Positions 32,578 to 41,958 of a DNA stretch of 64,000 nt are shown here, in pieces. A program made the position numbers and the translations under genes. The stretch spans positions 620,001 to 684,000 of the forward strand of contig PS015010.1 in assembly GCA_048213135.1 (NCBI GenBank). Direction: 5' to 3'. The notes under the pieces were generated by a model that had not been told where the DNA came from, did no database searches, and saw only the letters and a list, made by a program, of their open reading frames with translations. Each line of letters starts with the position of its first letter. Positions within the stretch are counted from its first letter, which is position 1. The stretch is from Reclinomonas americana ATCC 50394. Its lineage: Eukaryota; Jakobida; Jakobea; Jakobida.

Positions 32578-33342
32578 ATGTCAATAACAAATGAAGCCGA
32601 ATTAACAGGCATGAAGAAAGCCGGCGAAGCTGTCGCTCTCACGCTAAAAGCGATGAAGGAGTACGCCCAGCCCGGTATGACAACGAAGGAACTGGACGAA
32701 TACGGGGCAAAAGTGCTTTCGGACTTCGGGGCCAAATCGGCGCCTTACCTCACGTATGGTTTTCCGGGGTGGACCTGCATCAGCGTCAATAATGAATTCT
32801 GTCATGGTATTCCTTCTGATAAACGAATACTGAAAGAAGGTGATCTTATCAATATAGATGTTTCAGCCGAACTCGACGGCTTTTGGGCCGACAATGGCAA
32901 CTCGTTTATACTGGGGGAGGATGTCAACCAGCATCAGCAACTTGTTGACGCTTCAAAACAAATACTGCGTAAGGCCATTGATAATATTAAAGGCGGCGTG
33001 CGCATTTCAGATATAGGAGAGTTGATAGAAACAGAGGCGAAAAAACGGGGCTATAAAGTAATTAAGAACCTGACCGGGCATGGCACAGGCAGAAGCCTTC
33101 ACGAAGAGCCGGCCAACATCGCCAATTACCGGGACCGCTATAACCTGGCAAGATTTAAGAAGAACTCCGTTGTTGCCATCGAAACATTTATTTCAACCAC
33201 GTCCACATATGCCGAAACCCTTAATGATGGCTGGACAATGGTCGGCAATAAAGGAGGCTTTATGGCGCAGCATGAACATACGATCGTAGTAACAGATGGG
33301 AAACCTGTTGTGCTGACAGAAATGAATGGGGTTTGGAATTGA
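32578..33342 (+). CDS. map: Type I methionine aminopeptidase
   Basis: 254 residues from ATG 32578. It removes the initiator Met from new proteins. The pita-bread fold ligands are recognisable: GWTCISVNNEFCHGIP (His), IDVSAELDGFWADNG (two Asp), GHGTGRSLHEEP (His), AIETF (Glu) and the final EHTIVV (Glu). It is a stand-alone gene here, not in a ribosomal operon, so it could be a second copy. It converges with the next gene, with 9 bases between their stops. Confidence 0.9.
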   Translation: MSITNEAELTGMKKAGEAVALTLKAMKEYAQPGMTTKELDEYGAKVLSDFGAKSAPYLTYGFPGWTCISVNNEFCHGIPSDKRILKEGDLINIDVSAELDGFWADNGNSFILGEDVNQHQQLVDASKQILRKAIDNIKGGVRISDIGELIETEAKKRGYKVIKNLTGHGTGRSLHEEPANIANYRDRYNLARFKKNSVVAIETFISTTSTYAETLNDGWTMVGNKGGFMAQHEHTIVVTDGKPVVLTEMNGVWN

Positions 33343-33351
33343 TGGAAAGCG

Positions 33352-33960
33352 CTATCTAAATTTTATTCTGTGAATTACCGGGGGCTTTTTGGCTTTAAAG
33401 TAAAAGGAGCACAATGCAATGGCTGCTAACCCGCCAAAGATCAGGAACACATTTGTTTTTCCCATTGAGGCTATCGCAAGAACGATACCGGTCAGGCTAT
33501 TGTACCGCCCATTACTGATCTCGTATTCAGTTCCATTATCATAACCAATGGCATATGGCAATGTCCATACAAATAAGCCGGCGACAACTGCAAGAGCGAT
33601 CAATGGTTTTTTACCTGCCCTGAACCAGGAGTAATGATCTGTTGTAAAACTGCCTCCCGGTATATTGTTTTTGAAATAATTAAAGACCTCCTGCCTCATC
33701 ATCTCATCATTAATCCTCAAATGTTCTTCGGAGTCTTTGGCCATCACCAATTCAATATGGTTTTTTCCTTCCTGCATCCTTATTTCCTGGAGATAACTAA
33801 CCGGGATGCCGGTAAATCCCTGCTTGGGTATAACACCATTTTGTATATCGGTAATGCAATGATTGATTTCCTGTACCGAGGGATTTCCCTTATAAATGAC
33901 TGAATTGTCTGTAGCGATAATTTTATCATCTGTATTTTCGTCGCCTCTCCAAATTTTCAT
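33352..33960 (-). CDS. Uncharacterised protein with two C-terminal membrane segments
   Basis: 202 residues from ATG 33960. Residues 1-110 are soluble, with a beta-strand pattern (NSVIYKGNPSVQEI, IPVSYLQEIRMQEG) that could be a PH-like fold. Two hydrophobic segments follow (about 119-137 and 170-187), ending in a basic tail. I do not recognise the family. It precedes an ABC transporter pair on the same strand but is separated by 57 bases. Confidence 0.7.
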   Translation of the reverse strand: MKIWRGDENTDDKIIATDNSVIYKGNPSVQEINHCITDIQNGVIPKQGFTGIPVSYLQEIRMQEGKNHIELVMAKDSEEHLRINDEMMRQEVFNYFKNNIPGGSFTTDHYSWFRAGKKPLIALAVVAGLFVWTLPYAIGYDNGTEYEISNGRYNSLTGIVLAIASMGKTNVFLIFGGLAAIALCSFYFKAKKPPVIHRIKFR

Positions 33961-34017
33961 ACTATTCTTATTTTATCTGCAAAGCATTTACATAATCATT
34001 GGTGTTATTGAAATGCC

Positions 34018-34695
34018 TCACAGGAGTAATTTATCTATTTTATCCCCAATAACGGTCTCCTTCATCTCCATTTCTAACTTGTCAAAATCTTCTTTCCCCA
34101 CTGTTTTAACAAGACTTCCATGCGATAATAAGTGTATCTGGTCGCAGGTGTCGTGTAAAGTAGAGAAAATATGAGAAGAAATGATAACCGTTTTGTTCAA
34201 CTCTTTCAGCCGCTGGATAATACCGGTAATGATGATATTGCTTTGTATGTCCACACCATTGAATGGCTCGTCTAAAATAAAGTATTGGTTATTCTGCAAC
34301 AAAATGGCGGTAAGGGCCAGTTTCTTCTTCATGCCGGTGGAGTAGGTAGAAGCGTACTGCTGCAGGGGCAGATCGAAAATGTTTCTTTGTTCTATATCAG
34401 GAATGCTGATCCCCCTGGTATCGCACAGGAAACGGATATACTCCCTGCCCGTGATCTTCGGAAAGAAGTAGGGCTCTGTCAGCAGGAAACCAAGATGATT
34501 TTTGAGTGGTTGAAGATCGGAGTTGATACGGCCTTCAAATGATTCCAGTCCCGCGATACACCGGAACAGCGTGGTCTTGCCTGCGCCGTTCTCGCCCACA
34601 ATACCGTACACTTTTCCCGCATCAAATTGCAGGCTGATGTCTTTCAGCACTTCCTTTGTGCCGTATTGTTTCGATATACGCTGCAGTGTAATCAT
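34018..34695 (-). CDS. ABC transporter ATP-binding protein
   Basis: 225 residues from ATG 34695. Walker A GENGAGKTTLF (about 35-45), a signature-like YSTGMKKKLALTA, Walker B YFILDEPFNGVD and the H-loop VIISSHI. It belongs to the ABC-2 exporter type (CcmA/NatA-like). It overlaps the membrane partner by 4 bases (ATGA), so they form one exporter; the substrate is not evident. Confidence 0.88.
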   Translation of the reverse strand: MITLQRISKQYGTKEVLKDISLQFDAGKVYGIVGENGAGKTTLFRCIAGLESFEGRINSDLQPLKNHLGFLLTEPYFFPKITGREYIRFLCDTRGISIPDIEQRNIFDLPLQQYASTYSTGMKKKLALTAILLQNNQYFILDEPFNGVDIQSNIIITGIIQRLKELNKTVIISSHIFSTLHDTCDQIHLLSHGSLVKTVGKEDFDKLEMEMKETVIGDKIDKLLL

Positions 34696-35609
34696 GGTAA
34701 AAGACGGTTAAGGCGTTGGATTGCCGTAATGAAGAAGTAAGGTATTACCAGTGCCAGCAATGGCGGAAAATAAACACAAAAGGCCAGCATAAAACCCTGG
34801 GGCAGACTTATCTTTCCGGGATAGGCGGCATACTTCGCCGTAACCACGCCTGCCAAAAAAGCCAGTCCCGCCACCATTGATAATGCCACATAACCCGTAC
34901 TGTTGTAAAAGACAATACTTAACAATAAAGCTGCCGGCAAACAAAGCAGGAAGGAAAACAACAAGGCGGTTCTCAATTTTCCGAACAGGAACTGCGCCGG
35001 TTTAAGCCGGTACGACCATACATAATATTCCTGTTCCGGGTTGGAATAGTAACCACATGTTATGGCGATGATGGCCAGTATGGCGAATATGCCCAGGTTG
35101 AAATTGCCAACCGCCGCGGCTGCAACCGTCAGACCATAAGCACCCGCAAGCAGGAAAAAACTGTTCCGGAAACCGGCGGTAAATTCAAAAGGCTTCTTAT
35201 AGAAAGGTGTGGGAATGGTAAAACTGGTGACGGTGTTAAAACGGGCAAGCGCCATAAATCCCGACAAGGGTACAAGTGCAATCGCTTCTATAAACAATTG
35301 TTTATACATCAGGAAAGCAATAAAGGGGAGAGCCGCCATCATATTCTCCGCTATCCGGGTCATTCTTAATTTCCGGTCGCCGAGGCACAGTTGAAGGAAC
35401 TCATTCCGTTTGGTTTCGGAAAGGGTGGTGAGTGCAGTAGCGGCAATGGCGATGTAAATATATTTCGCGTAGATTGTTTTATTGAACAGGTAAAACGAAA
35501 ACGCTGTAAAGCCTGCCAGGATTAATATGTAACCGATCAACGGCTCAATGCCGGAGTCTTTGAATCTCCGGTTGATCAGTGTGTATTGAAGCTGGAAATA
35601 CGATTTCAC
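34692..35609 (-). CDS. ABC-2-type membrane partner
   Basis: 305 residues, starting GTG at 35609 (no ATG before residue 91). About eight membrane segments. It has an N-terminal KSYFQLQYTLINRRFKDSGIEP region seen in Bacteroidota exporters. It is translationally coupled to the ATPase by a 4-base overlap. Transport cargo unknown. Confidence 0.78.
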   Translation of the reverse strand: MKSYFQLQYTLINRRFKDSGIEPLIGYILILAGFTAFSFYLFNKTIYAKYIYIAIAATALTTLSETKRNEFLQLCLGDRKLRMTRIAENMMAALPFIAFLMYKQLFIEAIALVPLSGFMALARFNTVTSFTIPTPFYKKPFEFTAGFRNSFFLLAGAYGLTVAAAAVGNFNLGIFAILAIIAITCGYYSNPEQEYYVWSYRLKPAQFLFGKLRTALLFSFLLCLPAALLLSIVFYNSTGYVALSMVAGLAFLAGVVTAKYAAYPGKISLPQGFMLAFCVYFPPLLALVIPYFFITAIQRLNRLLP

Positions 35610-35614
35610 GCCGG

Positions 35615-36127
35615 TTACTTCGTTGGCAGTTGCCAGTTAAAGAATTGGTCTGTTTCACCCGTTTTTACAAAACCGTTTTTCTCCAGCACTTTATAAGAGG
35701 CATGGTTGGTCTTTTCTGTTGATGCCCGTATCGATTTTACGGCAGGTTGTTCTTTGGCCCAGCGAATCATCCCGCTTACGATCTCGGTCATAAATCCTCT
35801 TCCCTGGAATTCATCATAAGTACCGTAGCCAATTTCTACTTCACCATCTGCGTCGGGTTCGCCTACAAAGCAGGCATCGCCTACCATTTTGTTGTCTTCT
35901 TTTGATATAGCGGTCCATAGGGTGGAGTATAAATAGTTTTTGCTTGTGTCTTTTACATTGGGAAGAATGGTTTCCTCAAATGCTTCCTTTAGTTCGGGTG
36001 CAATGGTACGCGACGAAGGTTCCACGTTCAGTTCACTTTCCAGCGAGTTGTCGCAGGCGATGTATTTCACCAGTTGTTCGTAAGTCAGCGGTTGAATGAT
36101 CAGTCTTTGGGTTTCTATCCTATTCAT
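35615..36127 (-). CDS. GNAT acetyltransferase (RimJ/RimL type)
   Basis: 170 residues from ATG 36127. It begins ETQRLIIQPLTYEQ, a RimJ/RimL-like start. The acetyl-CoA loop is EFQGRGFMTEIVSGMI, and the C-terminal ASTEKTNHASYKVLEKNGFVKTG is typical for amino-group acetylation of proteins or small molecules. It ends 5 bases before the ABC membrane gene start and may be co-transcribed with it. Confidence 0.85.
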   Translation of the reverse strand: MNRIETQRLIIQPLTYEQLVKYIACDNSLESELNVEPSSRTIAPELKEAFEETILPNVKDTSKNYLYSTLWTAISKEDNKMVGDACFVGEPDADGEVEIGYGTYDEFQGRGFMTEIVSGMIRWAKEQPAVKSIRASTEKTNHASYKVLEKNGFVKTGETDQFFNWQLPTK

Positions 36128-36181
36128 GTAATAAAGAAACGAAAATATCGTGAGACGGATAGCGGCGTAAGTGATGGCCGG

Positions 36182-36799
36182 TTACATGATGATTTGTCTC
36201 CCGGGAATGCGGCTTGATTTACTGAATGAATTATAACAACTGTTTGTGTCGCCGAATTCAAACTGGCTGCTTTTTATAAACAAGACTAAATTCTTATCAG
36301 CTTTTTTATTCAGCGTATTGAGATGAAGATTACCATATTGACAGATATGGCCGAGCAGTCGCTGCCCGGGGTCAGTAAAATAAATGTTGGGTAATGCGGC
36401 ATTGCACCGGGCAAGCCACGCCAGGTGTTTGATGAATACAGGCAGTTCCGCAATAGTCGTTTGTATACCGCCATTGAAGCGCTTACCAATACCGTTGGCG
36501 GAAAGGTATTCCTGCGCTTCTTTTACCGGTTGATAATCATTTTGCTGGTACAACCACGGGCTTGTTGTATCGCCAAGGAAGATGAGGCTGTTTTCCCGGA
36601 TCGCCTGTGTCATGCTGACCAACGCTGTTCCCAGCATTTTTACATGTCCTTTAAAAGACCTGGAAGGAAGGGTGAGTATATAATTTTTAATGAATGCTGG
36701 ATAAAAAAACTCCTCCTCATCCGTTTCTTTATTATAGTTACGGGTAGGGAATACGTTGTACGTATCTAAAACTTCCTGTCTCCTGATTTTTGCTAACAA
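36182..36799 (-). CDS. Uncharacterised protein
   Basis: 205 residues with a TTG start at 36799; no ATG precedes residue 54, so the start is uncertain. A mixed alpha-beta sequence with segments SLIFLGDTTSPWLYQQN and IAELPVFIKHLAWLARCNAALPNIYF, no signal peptide and no membrane helix. The run around residues 45-160 looks like a globular enzyme or binding domain. I do not recognise it. The 239 bases upstream are shared with the divergent DHFR-like gene. Confidence 0.55.
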   Translation of the reverse strand: MLAKIRRQEVLDTYNVFPTRNYNKETDEEEFFYPAFIKNYILTLPSRSFKGHVKMLGTALVSMTQAIRENSLIFLGDTTSPWLYQQNDYQPVKEAQEYLSANGIGKRFNGGIQTTIAELPVFIKHLAWLARCNAALPNIYFTDPGQRLLGHICQYGNLHLNTLNKKADKNLVLFIKSSQFEFGDTNSCYNSFSKSSRIPGRQIIM

Positions 36800-37038
36800 A
36801 ATGATGATGGTTTTGATCAGTTGTTTGCAGACTGATTAATCCGAATGTAGCACTAAATTTCTATATGATAACTTTCCGCAGGAAACAACTGAACTTCCGG
36901 CACAACTGTTGAGGATATTTTATCATCCTGTCGCATTCCGCTACCAATATTGTCGTGTTTGCACTGCAACAACACTATATTTATTGATGAGATTTGCAGT
37001 GCAGTACAGCCTATCTTTAAAATTTTAAAAATAGTGCC

Positions 37039-37632
37039 ATGAGAAAAATAACCGTTTTATCAATGATTACGCTTGACGGTGTTATGCAGGCGCCCGGCGG
37101 CCCGGAAGAAGATGTATCGGGTGGTTTCGAATATGGCGGCTGGTCGGCACCATATGGCGACGAAATCGCCGGTGAAATGATGCACAGGCTAATGGAATCC
37201 TCCGATCTGCTGCTGGGCAGAAAGACATTCGAGATATGGGAAAACTATTGGCCGCAGCATGCAGATTACTGGCCCGGCATCAATGACGTTACCAAGTACG
37301 TACTCTCCACAACGAGGAAAGAATCGGGCTGGAACAACTCGGTTTTCTTTAACAGCCTGGAAGATATTAAAAAACTCAGGAGCTCGCAAGGCGCTGGCAT
37401 CCAGGTTTGGGGCAGCAGCGAACTCATTCAGTTGTTGCTCGCTAATGACCTGGTTGACGAGCTCTGGCTCATCATTCACCCGCTGACATTAGGGAAAGGA
37501 AAGAGACTGTTCACCAATAGTCCCATTCCCGCAGCATTTACACTGAAAGAAAGTAAGGTTACAACAGATGGCGTCATCATCGCCAATTACAAAAGGGCGG
37601 GAGGAGTTAAAACAGGCACTGCCGGGGCTTAG
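37039..37632 (+). CDS. Dihydrofolate-reductase-like (RibD C-terminal) protein
   Basis: 197 residues from ATG 37039. RibD_C/DHFR fold: ITVLSMITLDGVMQAPGGPEED at the N-terminus, LLLGRKTFEIWENYWP, IQVWGSSELIQLLLANDLVDELWLIIHPLTLGKGKRLF. Proteins of this YyaP/YwjB type are common in Bacteroidota, are not the riboflavin enzyme itself, and have unknown substrates. It overlaps the stop of the convergent gene by 4 bases. Confidence 0.85.
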   Translation: MRKITVLSMITLDGVMQAPGGPEEDVSGGFEYGGWSAPYGDEIAGEMMHRLMESSDLLLGRKTFEIWENYWPQHADYWPGINDVTKYVLSTTRKESGWNNSVFFNSLEDIKKLRSSQGAGIQVWGSSELIQLLLANDLVDELWLIIHPLTLGKGKRLFTNSPIPAAFTLKESKVTTDGVIIANYKRAGGVKTGTAGA

Positions 37633-38291
37633 AGCTCCGCTATCTCCTTAATGTCTTTTACCTCCGCGATGGGCCTGTCCGGACTTTTAACCACGCAATT
37701 GATCATGGCCTGTCCCACTTGTTTCAGCGTGCATACACTACCGGGAAACAGCAGTTTCAGCACAGGATACATCCATGCCAGGCGCTTGTATAAGGTAAGC
37801 AGGTGCTTTTGCCCGGGTGTGGCCTTCATAATAGCTGGGCGGAAGTTGTATACTTTTTTGAAAGGTATTTTAGCAAGATCATTCTCCGTTTTGCCTTTCA
37901 CCCTTGCCCACATCACACGACCTTTTTCGGAGCTGTCGGTACTCCGGCCGCTTACATAAATAAAGGTCATGCCGGGGTTGGCTACCTGTACTGTTTTCGC
38001 GAAGTGAATGGTGGTGTCGTAGGTGATGCGGGTATACTTTTCTTCGTTCATGCCCACGCTGCTTACACCTGCGCAAAAGAAACAGGCATCGTAGCCCTGC
38101 AGTTTCGGATCACCGGGTTGAAGGTCAAAGAACTCCGGCACCAGGTATTCTTCCAGTTTGGGATGTGTTCTTTCCGCCGGGCGGCGGGATACGCTCAGCA
38201 CTTTATCTACCTGTGGATTGTCCAGGCACTCCAGCAGTACACCTTCGCCCACCATGCCCGTGGCGCCCGTGAGTATGATTTTGATGCCCAT
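37629..38291 (-). CDS. NAD(P)-binding atypical SDR-family protein
   Basis: 220 residues from ATG 38291. Rossmann glycine motif ILTGATGMVGEGVL at the N-terminus, then VSRRPA, FFCAGVSS and FIYVSGRST. The catalytic YxxxK is not evident, as in atypical SDRs (NmrA/YbjT-like) that act as reductases or redox sensors. Single gene; function unassigned. Confidence 0.82.
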   Translation of the reverse strand: MGIKIILTGATGMVGEGVLLECLDNPQVDKVLSVSRRPAERTHPKLEEYLVPEFFDLQPGDPKLQGYDACFFCAGVSSVGMNEEKYTRITYDTTIHFAKTVQVANPGMTFIYVSGRSTDSSEKGRVMWARVKGKTENDLAKIPFKKVYNFRPAIMKATPGQKHLLTLYKRLAWMYPVLKLLFPGSVCTLKQVGQAMINCVVKSPDRPIAEVKDIKEIAEL

Positions 38292-38336
38292 AATTGGTGT
38301 TGTATTGATTCAATCCGGCAGACGTACAATCCGCCG

Positions 38337-39638
38337 CTAAATTTTATGACTCCTTATTTTTTCTTCTTCCGATATAACTGATGTATCCCTTGTGTCTTTC
38401 ATGAACAAGTACACCAGCAGCGAGCAGGCAATGCAAATGGTAATGTACCAGTAAAACCATTGTTCATGCCCCGCGTTTTTCAGCCACAGCGCCACGTACT
38501 CCGCCGATCCGCCAAAGATGGCCACGGTAAGGGCATAGGGGAGGCCCACACCCAGCGCACGTACTTCCGCCGGAAACAGCTCTGCTTTTACCACGGCGTT
38601 GATGGACGTGTAACCGCTCACAATGATGAGCGCCGCCATAATTAAAAAGAAAGCGCCCCACAGCGATTGCGTATTTCCCAATGCGGTGAGCAGCGGTACC
38701 GTTAATAAGGTACCCAGTATGCCAAAGCCCAGCAGCAGGGGCTTACGGCCCACTTTGTCAGACAATGCCCCAAACACCGGTTGCAGCAACGCGAACAGCA
38801 GCAATGTGCTGAAAGAGATCAGTGTCGATTCCTCTTTCGACAGTCCCGCGCTGTTGATCAAAAACTTCTGCATATACGTGGTGTAGGTATAAAAAGCGAG
38901 GGTGCCGCCCATGGTCAGTCCCACCACGGTCAGCACGGCTTTGGGATGTTTGAACAACTCCTTCAGTGTTCCTTTCTTTTCTTCTTTTACCTGTTCCGAT
39001 TTGAAAGATTCTGTTTCATCCAGGTTCCCGCGCAGGTACAGCGCTACTACCGATAGCAGGGCACCAATTACAAAAGGAATGCGCCAGCCCCACTCGTGCA
39101 GTTGCTGTTCGGTGAGTAATATTTTTTGCAGGATGAGTTGTATACCCAGTGCTATCAGTTGTCCGCCAATAAGGGTTACGTATTGAAAGCTGGAATAAAA
39201 GCCCCTTCGTTTTTCCGTCGCCATCTCGCTCAGGTAGGTGGCCGACACGCCGTATTCCCCGCCTACGCTCAGCCCCTGCAGCAGCCGGGCTACCAGTAAC
39301 AATACCGGCGCCGCTATGCCAATGGTTTGGTACGATGGAGTGAAAGCAATGAGCAGCGACCCAAGCGACATCAGCAGTACCGACAGCAGCATGCTTTGTT
39401 TGCGCCCCGCTTTGTCGGCAATACGGCCAAACAGCCACCCGCCCAGCGGACGCATCAAAAAGCCCAGGGCAAAAACCCCCGCCGTGTTCAGCAGTTGCGC
39501 CGTGGCATCCTCCTTCGGGAAGAAAGACCCAGAAAAATACACCGCAAAGGCCGAGTACGCATACCAGTCATACCACTCCACCAGGTTACCGATGGAGCCG
39601 CCGAGGATGGAGCGGAGTCTGTGTTGGGAAAGAACCAT
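38337..39638 (-). CDS. MFS transporter, metabolite:H+ symporter type
   Basis: 433 residues from ATG 39638. Twelve-helix major facilitator with the MHS-family features: IGNLVEWYDWYAYSAFAVYF in helix 1, GRIADKAGRKQSML (motif A) after helix 2, RLLQGLSVGGEYGVSATYLSE in helix 4 and the repeat of motif A GALSDKVGRKPLL. Closest in pattern to ProP/KgtP-like permeases for osmolytes or organic acids; the exact substrate is not clear. Confidence 0.87.
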   Translation of the reverse strand: MVLSQHRLRSILGGSIGNLVEWYDWYAYSAFAVYFSGSFFPKEDATAQLLNTAGVFALGFLMRPLGGWLFGRIADKAGRKQSMLLSVLLMSLGSLLIAFTPSYQTIGIAAPVLLLVARLLQGLSVGGEYGVSATYLSEMATEKRRGFYSSFQYVTLIGGQLIALGIQLILQKILLTEQQLHEWGWRIPFVIGALLSVVALYLRGNLDETESFKSEQVKEEKKGTLKELFKHPKAVLTVVGLTMGGTLAFYTYTTYMQKFLINSAGLSKEESTLISFSTLLLFALLQPVFGALSDKVGRKPLLLGFGILGTLLTVPLLTALGNTQSLWGAFFLIMAALIIVSGYTSINAVVKAELFPAEVRALGVGLPYALTVAIFGGSAEYVALWLKNAGHEQWFYWYITICIACSLLVYLFMKDTRDTSVISEEEKIRSHKI

Positions 39639-39716
39639 TTCTACTATTTGATTATAGATTCGATATACGTATTAGAAAAGATTATGGGCTTTTGACAATT
39701 ATTTGGATTACGGCTT

Positions 39717-41354
39717 TTATTTAGTGTTTAATTTTTTTTCGATTTTCTTTAAATACTTTATTACTTCGGAAGCTGATTTTTCAAATTTTGACTTTGCTTC
39801 ATCATGATTTTTATTAATCCAACCCATTATTTTATTAAAGTAATTTCGTTTAGCTTCTCTTTTTTCAGATTGTTTGGTGGTTTCTAAGATTAATTTAAAT
39901 TCTTCTTGAAACTCTTCCGGGAAATATTCTTCAATATTAGATTTAGAGAGAGTAATAAAGTGTTCTTTTCCCCAACTTCTTGCAAACTTTTGTTTTAACT
40001 GTTCTATATTTTTAGTGCCAGTAGCATCCCCATCGGCCATTACCCATGCACGGGATTTATATACTGGGTTTTGATGTATAAAAACAAACAGTCTTAGGAA
40101 ATCATGAAATCTTGGAGTTAAATCATCTGCGCCGGATGCAGCTATGGTTTTAATTTTATTTTTTAAAAAGGGGCAGAAAGTCGGTATTAGAAATTCATTG
40201 ATTAGAGTTTCTGCAGATGATTCTTCGAGAATTAAGTAAGATTTGTATAAATCGAAATCAAATAAGTCATAACCCAACTCTTCGAGTAGTTCCATCTTCT
40301 TAACTGGATTGTTTTCTAGGGCACTTATTGTCGAAGTAGGGAGTTTGTCCTCTGGAGTTTCATCAAATGGCTTCCATTGAGTGTGAAATATTTTTGCTGA
40401 ATTTACCCCGAGATACTTTACAACAATGTTTGAATGAGTTGAAATTACGAATTGATTATTAGTAGACTTTTCGACAATTAATTCAAGTAGTTTTTTTAGA
40501 GCTTTAGGATGGATGTCATTCTCTAATTCCTCTATTAGATATAATTTTCTATCTTCTGTAAGTAGCATGACCAGTAGTCCTAAAATATTTATGACCCCTT
40601 CTCCCATACTCTCAACTGTAATGACAGTATTTCCTCCAACAAAAATTCCTGTGTTTGACTGGCTGTCTGCATGCGGAATAACTCCTATGTTAAATCCTAA
40701 TATTTCGTCGACATGTCTAATGAAGTCCTTATACTTCGGATGCGAAGGATTAGTTAGTTTTTGAATTTTGGATGTAATATTACGTAAGTCTTCCCCAACA
40801 CTAAAAGCTTCTTTTGTACCTAGCTGATTGTTGTAATAATTGGTTTTTCGTTTTGCAAAAAAAGGATAAATGAAGTTGTTTTGTGTCTCTACAGTAGGGA
40901 ATCCGGTGAATTCCTTTTTTTGTTCTCCCAGCTTATTTCCATTAAGGAAACTTAGAAGACCATCTTTATTAATCGAAAATTCGCTATTGAGATTAAAATA
41001 GAAGTACTCTATCTTTCTTTTTTGATCAACTAGATTAGGGTATAGATTGAAGCTGACTTTTACCCTGTCGGTATTGGGGAACTGTTCAAAATGTTCTAGC
41101 TGATTTATTTGGAATAATTCTCTTTCTTTATTGGATATATCTTCTAGGTCAATAAATATTCTGCCCGTTTCCTTTGTTTTTCTTACGTCGTCATAAGAAA
41201 TTGTGTGAATACTCTGGAGTTTAAATAGAGCTTTTATTACCGTAGATTTACCTGAATTATTATTTCCTACTAAGAGATTGATTGAATTTGAAAAATCTAT
41301 TTTAATATTCTTAAAAGAACGAATATTGATTAGATGAAGACTACGAATGTACAT
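39717..41354 (-). CDS. OLD-family ATPase-nuclease, AT-rich and solitary
   Basis: 545 residues from ATG 41354. N-terminal RecF/SMC-like ATPase: IRSFKNIKIDF, then Walker A VGNNNSGKST (G30-T38), a late VESMGEGVINILGL and Walker B KLYLIEELENDIHP with the H-loop STHSN. The C-terminal TOPRIM domain shows YLILEESSAETLINEF and WVMADGDATGTKN, the acidic residues that bind metal. OLD enzymes include phage-defence nucleases such as GajA, but no GajB-type helicase or other partner is adjacent. Base composition is clearly lower in G+C than in neighbours (single lines counted by hand: 23-40% against 53%), indicating recent transfer. Confidence 0.85.
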   Translation of the reverse strand: MYIRSLHLINIRSFKNIKIDFSNSINLLVGNNNSGKSTVIKALFKLQSIHTISYDDVRKTKETGRIFIDLEDISNKERELFQINQLEHFEQFPNTDRVKVSFNLYPNLVDQKRKIEYFYFNLNSEFSINKDGLLSFLNGNKLGEQKKEFTGFPTVETQNNFIYPFFAKRKTNYYNNQLGTKEAFSVGEDLRNITSKIQKLTNPSHPKYKDFIRHVDEILGFNIGVIPHADSQSNTGIFVGGNTVITVESMGEGVINILGLLVMLLTEDRKLYLIEELENDIHPKALKKLLELIVEKSTNNQFVISTHSNIVVKYLGVNSAKIFHTQWKPFDETPEDKLPTSTISALENNPVKKMELLEELGYDLFDFDLYKSYLILEESSAETLINEFLIPTFCPFLKNKIKTIAASGADDLTPRFHDFLRLFVFIHQNPVYKSRAWVMADGDATGTKNIEQLKQKFARSWGKEHFITLSKSNIEEYFPEEFQEEFKLILETTKQSEKREAKRNYFNKIMGWINKNHDEAKSKFEKSASEVIKYLKKIEKKLNTK

Positions 41355-41407
41355 GTATTAGTTTCTTCAAATATAAATTAAATTTGGAATGGCAGTTTTC
41401 TCATATC

Positions 41408-41440
41408 AAAAAAGACCACCAGCCCTCTCAACTGGCGGCC
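41408..41440 (-). terminator. Intrinsic terminator after the SymE-like gene
   Basis: On the minus strand GGCCGCCAG (41440-41432) pairs with CTGGTGGTC (41422-41414), allowing one G-U, and is followed by TTTTTT (41413-41408). It ends transcription 35 bases past the SymE-like stop, before the OLD gene. Confidence 0.7.
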
Positions 41441-41474
41441 TTCCATTCTCTCCTTAACCTTCTTTACTCATCAT

Positions 41475-41699
41475 TTACACATATTCCCATTCCGGTATTT
41501 CTTCCAGTTCTACAATAAGTACCTTATGCCGAACGGTTACCCTTACCGCATCGCCGGGGTTAAACCCCATCCGCTGCAGCCAGTTGCCCGCCAGCATAAT
41601 TTCGGGGTACAGTACTGCCTCCCCGCTTCCAACCCTTAACCGGGGGTGCACTTTCAGCAACCTTACCGGCCTGTCTTTTCCTTTTGAAGGTGTACGCAT
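41475..41699 (-). CDS. SymE-like protein (type I addiction-module toxin family)
   Basis: 74 residues from ATG 41699. A short basic N-terminus is followed by the SymE/AbrB-like swapped-hairpin region (residues about 15-70) with a LAGNWLQRMGF centre and a beta-rich VRVTVRHKVLIVEL end. In E. coli the relative SymE is an SOS-induced RNA-acting or nucleoid-binding protein controlled by an antisense RNA. I cannot identify an antisense RNA promoter here. Bacteroidota carry many such genes with no proven toxicity. It sits beside the AT-rich OLD gene. Confidence 0.75.
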   Translation of the reverse strand: MRTPSKGKDRPVRLLKVHPRLRVGSGEAVLYPEIMLAGNWLQRMGFNPGDAVRVTVRHKVLIVELEEIPEWEYV

Positions 41700-41857
41700 A
41701 TCTAATATTGTTTTGAATTAGCCGGACAGTGGTGCGTACACCTCCTTCCAACGGATCTTGTACAGGACTTTCACCTGCGCTCTGCCCGGCTTTGTTAATT
41801 AATAAAGTCATTCGTTGGTTGGAATGATGAAAGTGTCGCAGTACAAATCTATATGCA

Positions 41858-41883
41858 TAAAAAAAGTTCCCGTTGCGGGAACT
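41858..41883 (-). terminator. Intrinsic terminator downstream of the 21-bp repeat array
   Basis: On the minus strand, AGTTCCCG (41883-41876) pairs perfectly with CGGGAACT (41872-41865) across a 3-base loop and is followed by seven T. Transcripts of the HMA-MauE gene that read through the repeat array would end here, so the array may be a long 3' untranslated region. Confidence 0.7.
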
Positions 41884-41958
41884 ACGTAACTTTTTTACAA
41901 ATAAATCCTTATAGAAAGAGGGGAGAAGTTGGCCCGTTATCTTCCAATATCCCGGCTA

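Noticed and set aside
39717-41699. A two-gene Gabija or PARIS defence system
   Set aside because: The OLD gene resembles the GajA type, but the neighbour is SymE-like and there is no UvrD-type helicase or AriB-like partner on either side.
41560-41811. Minus-strand open frame overlapping the SymE-like gene
   Set aside because: It shares most of its length with the SymE-like gene in another frame and its product has no recognisable feature.
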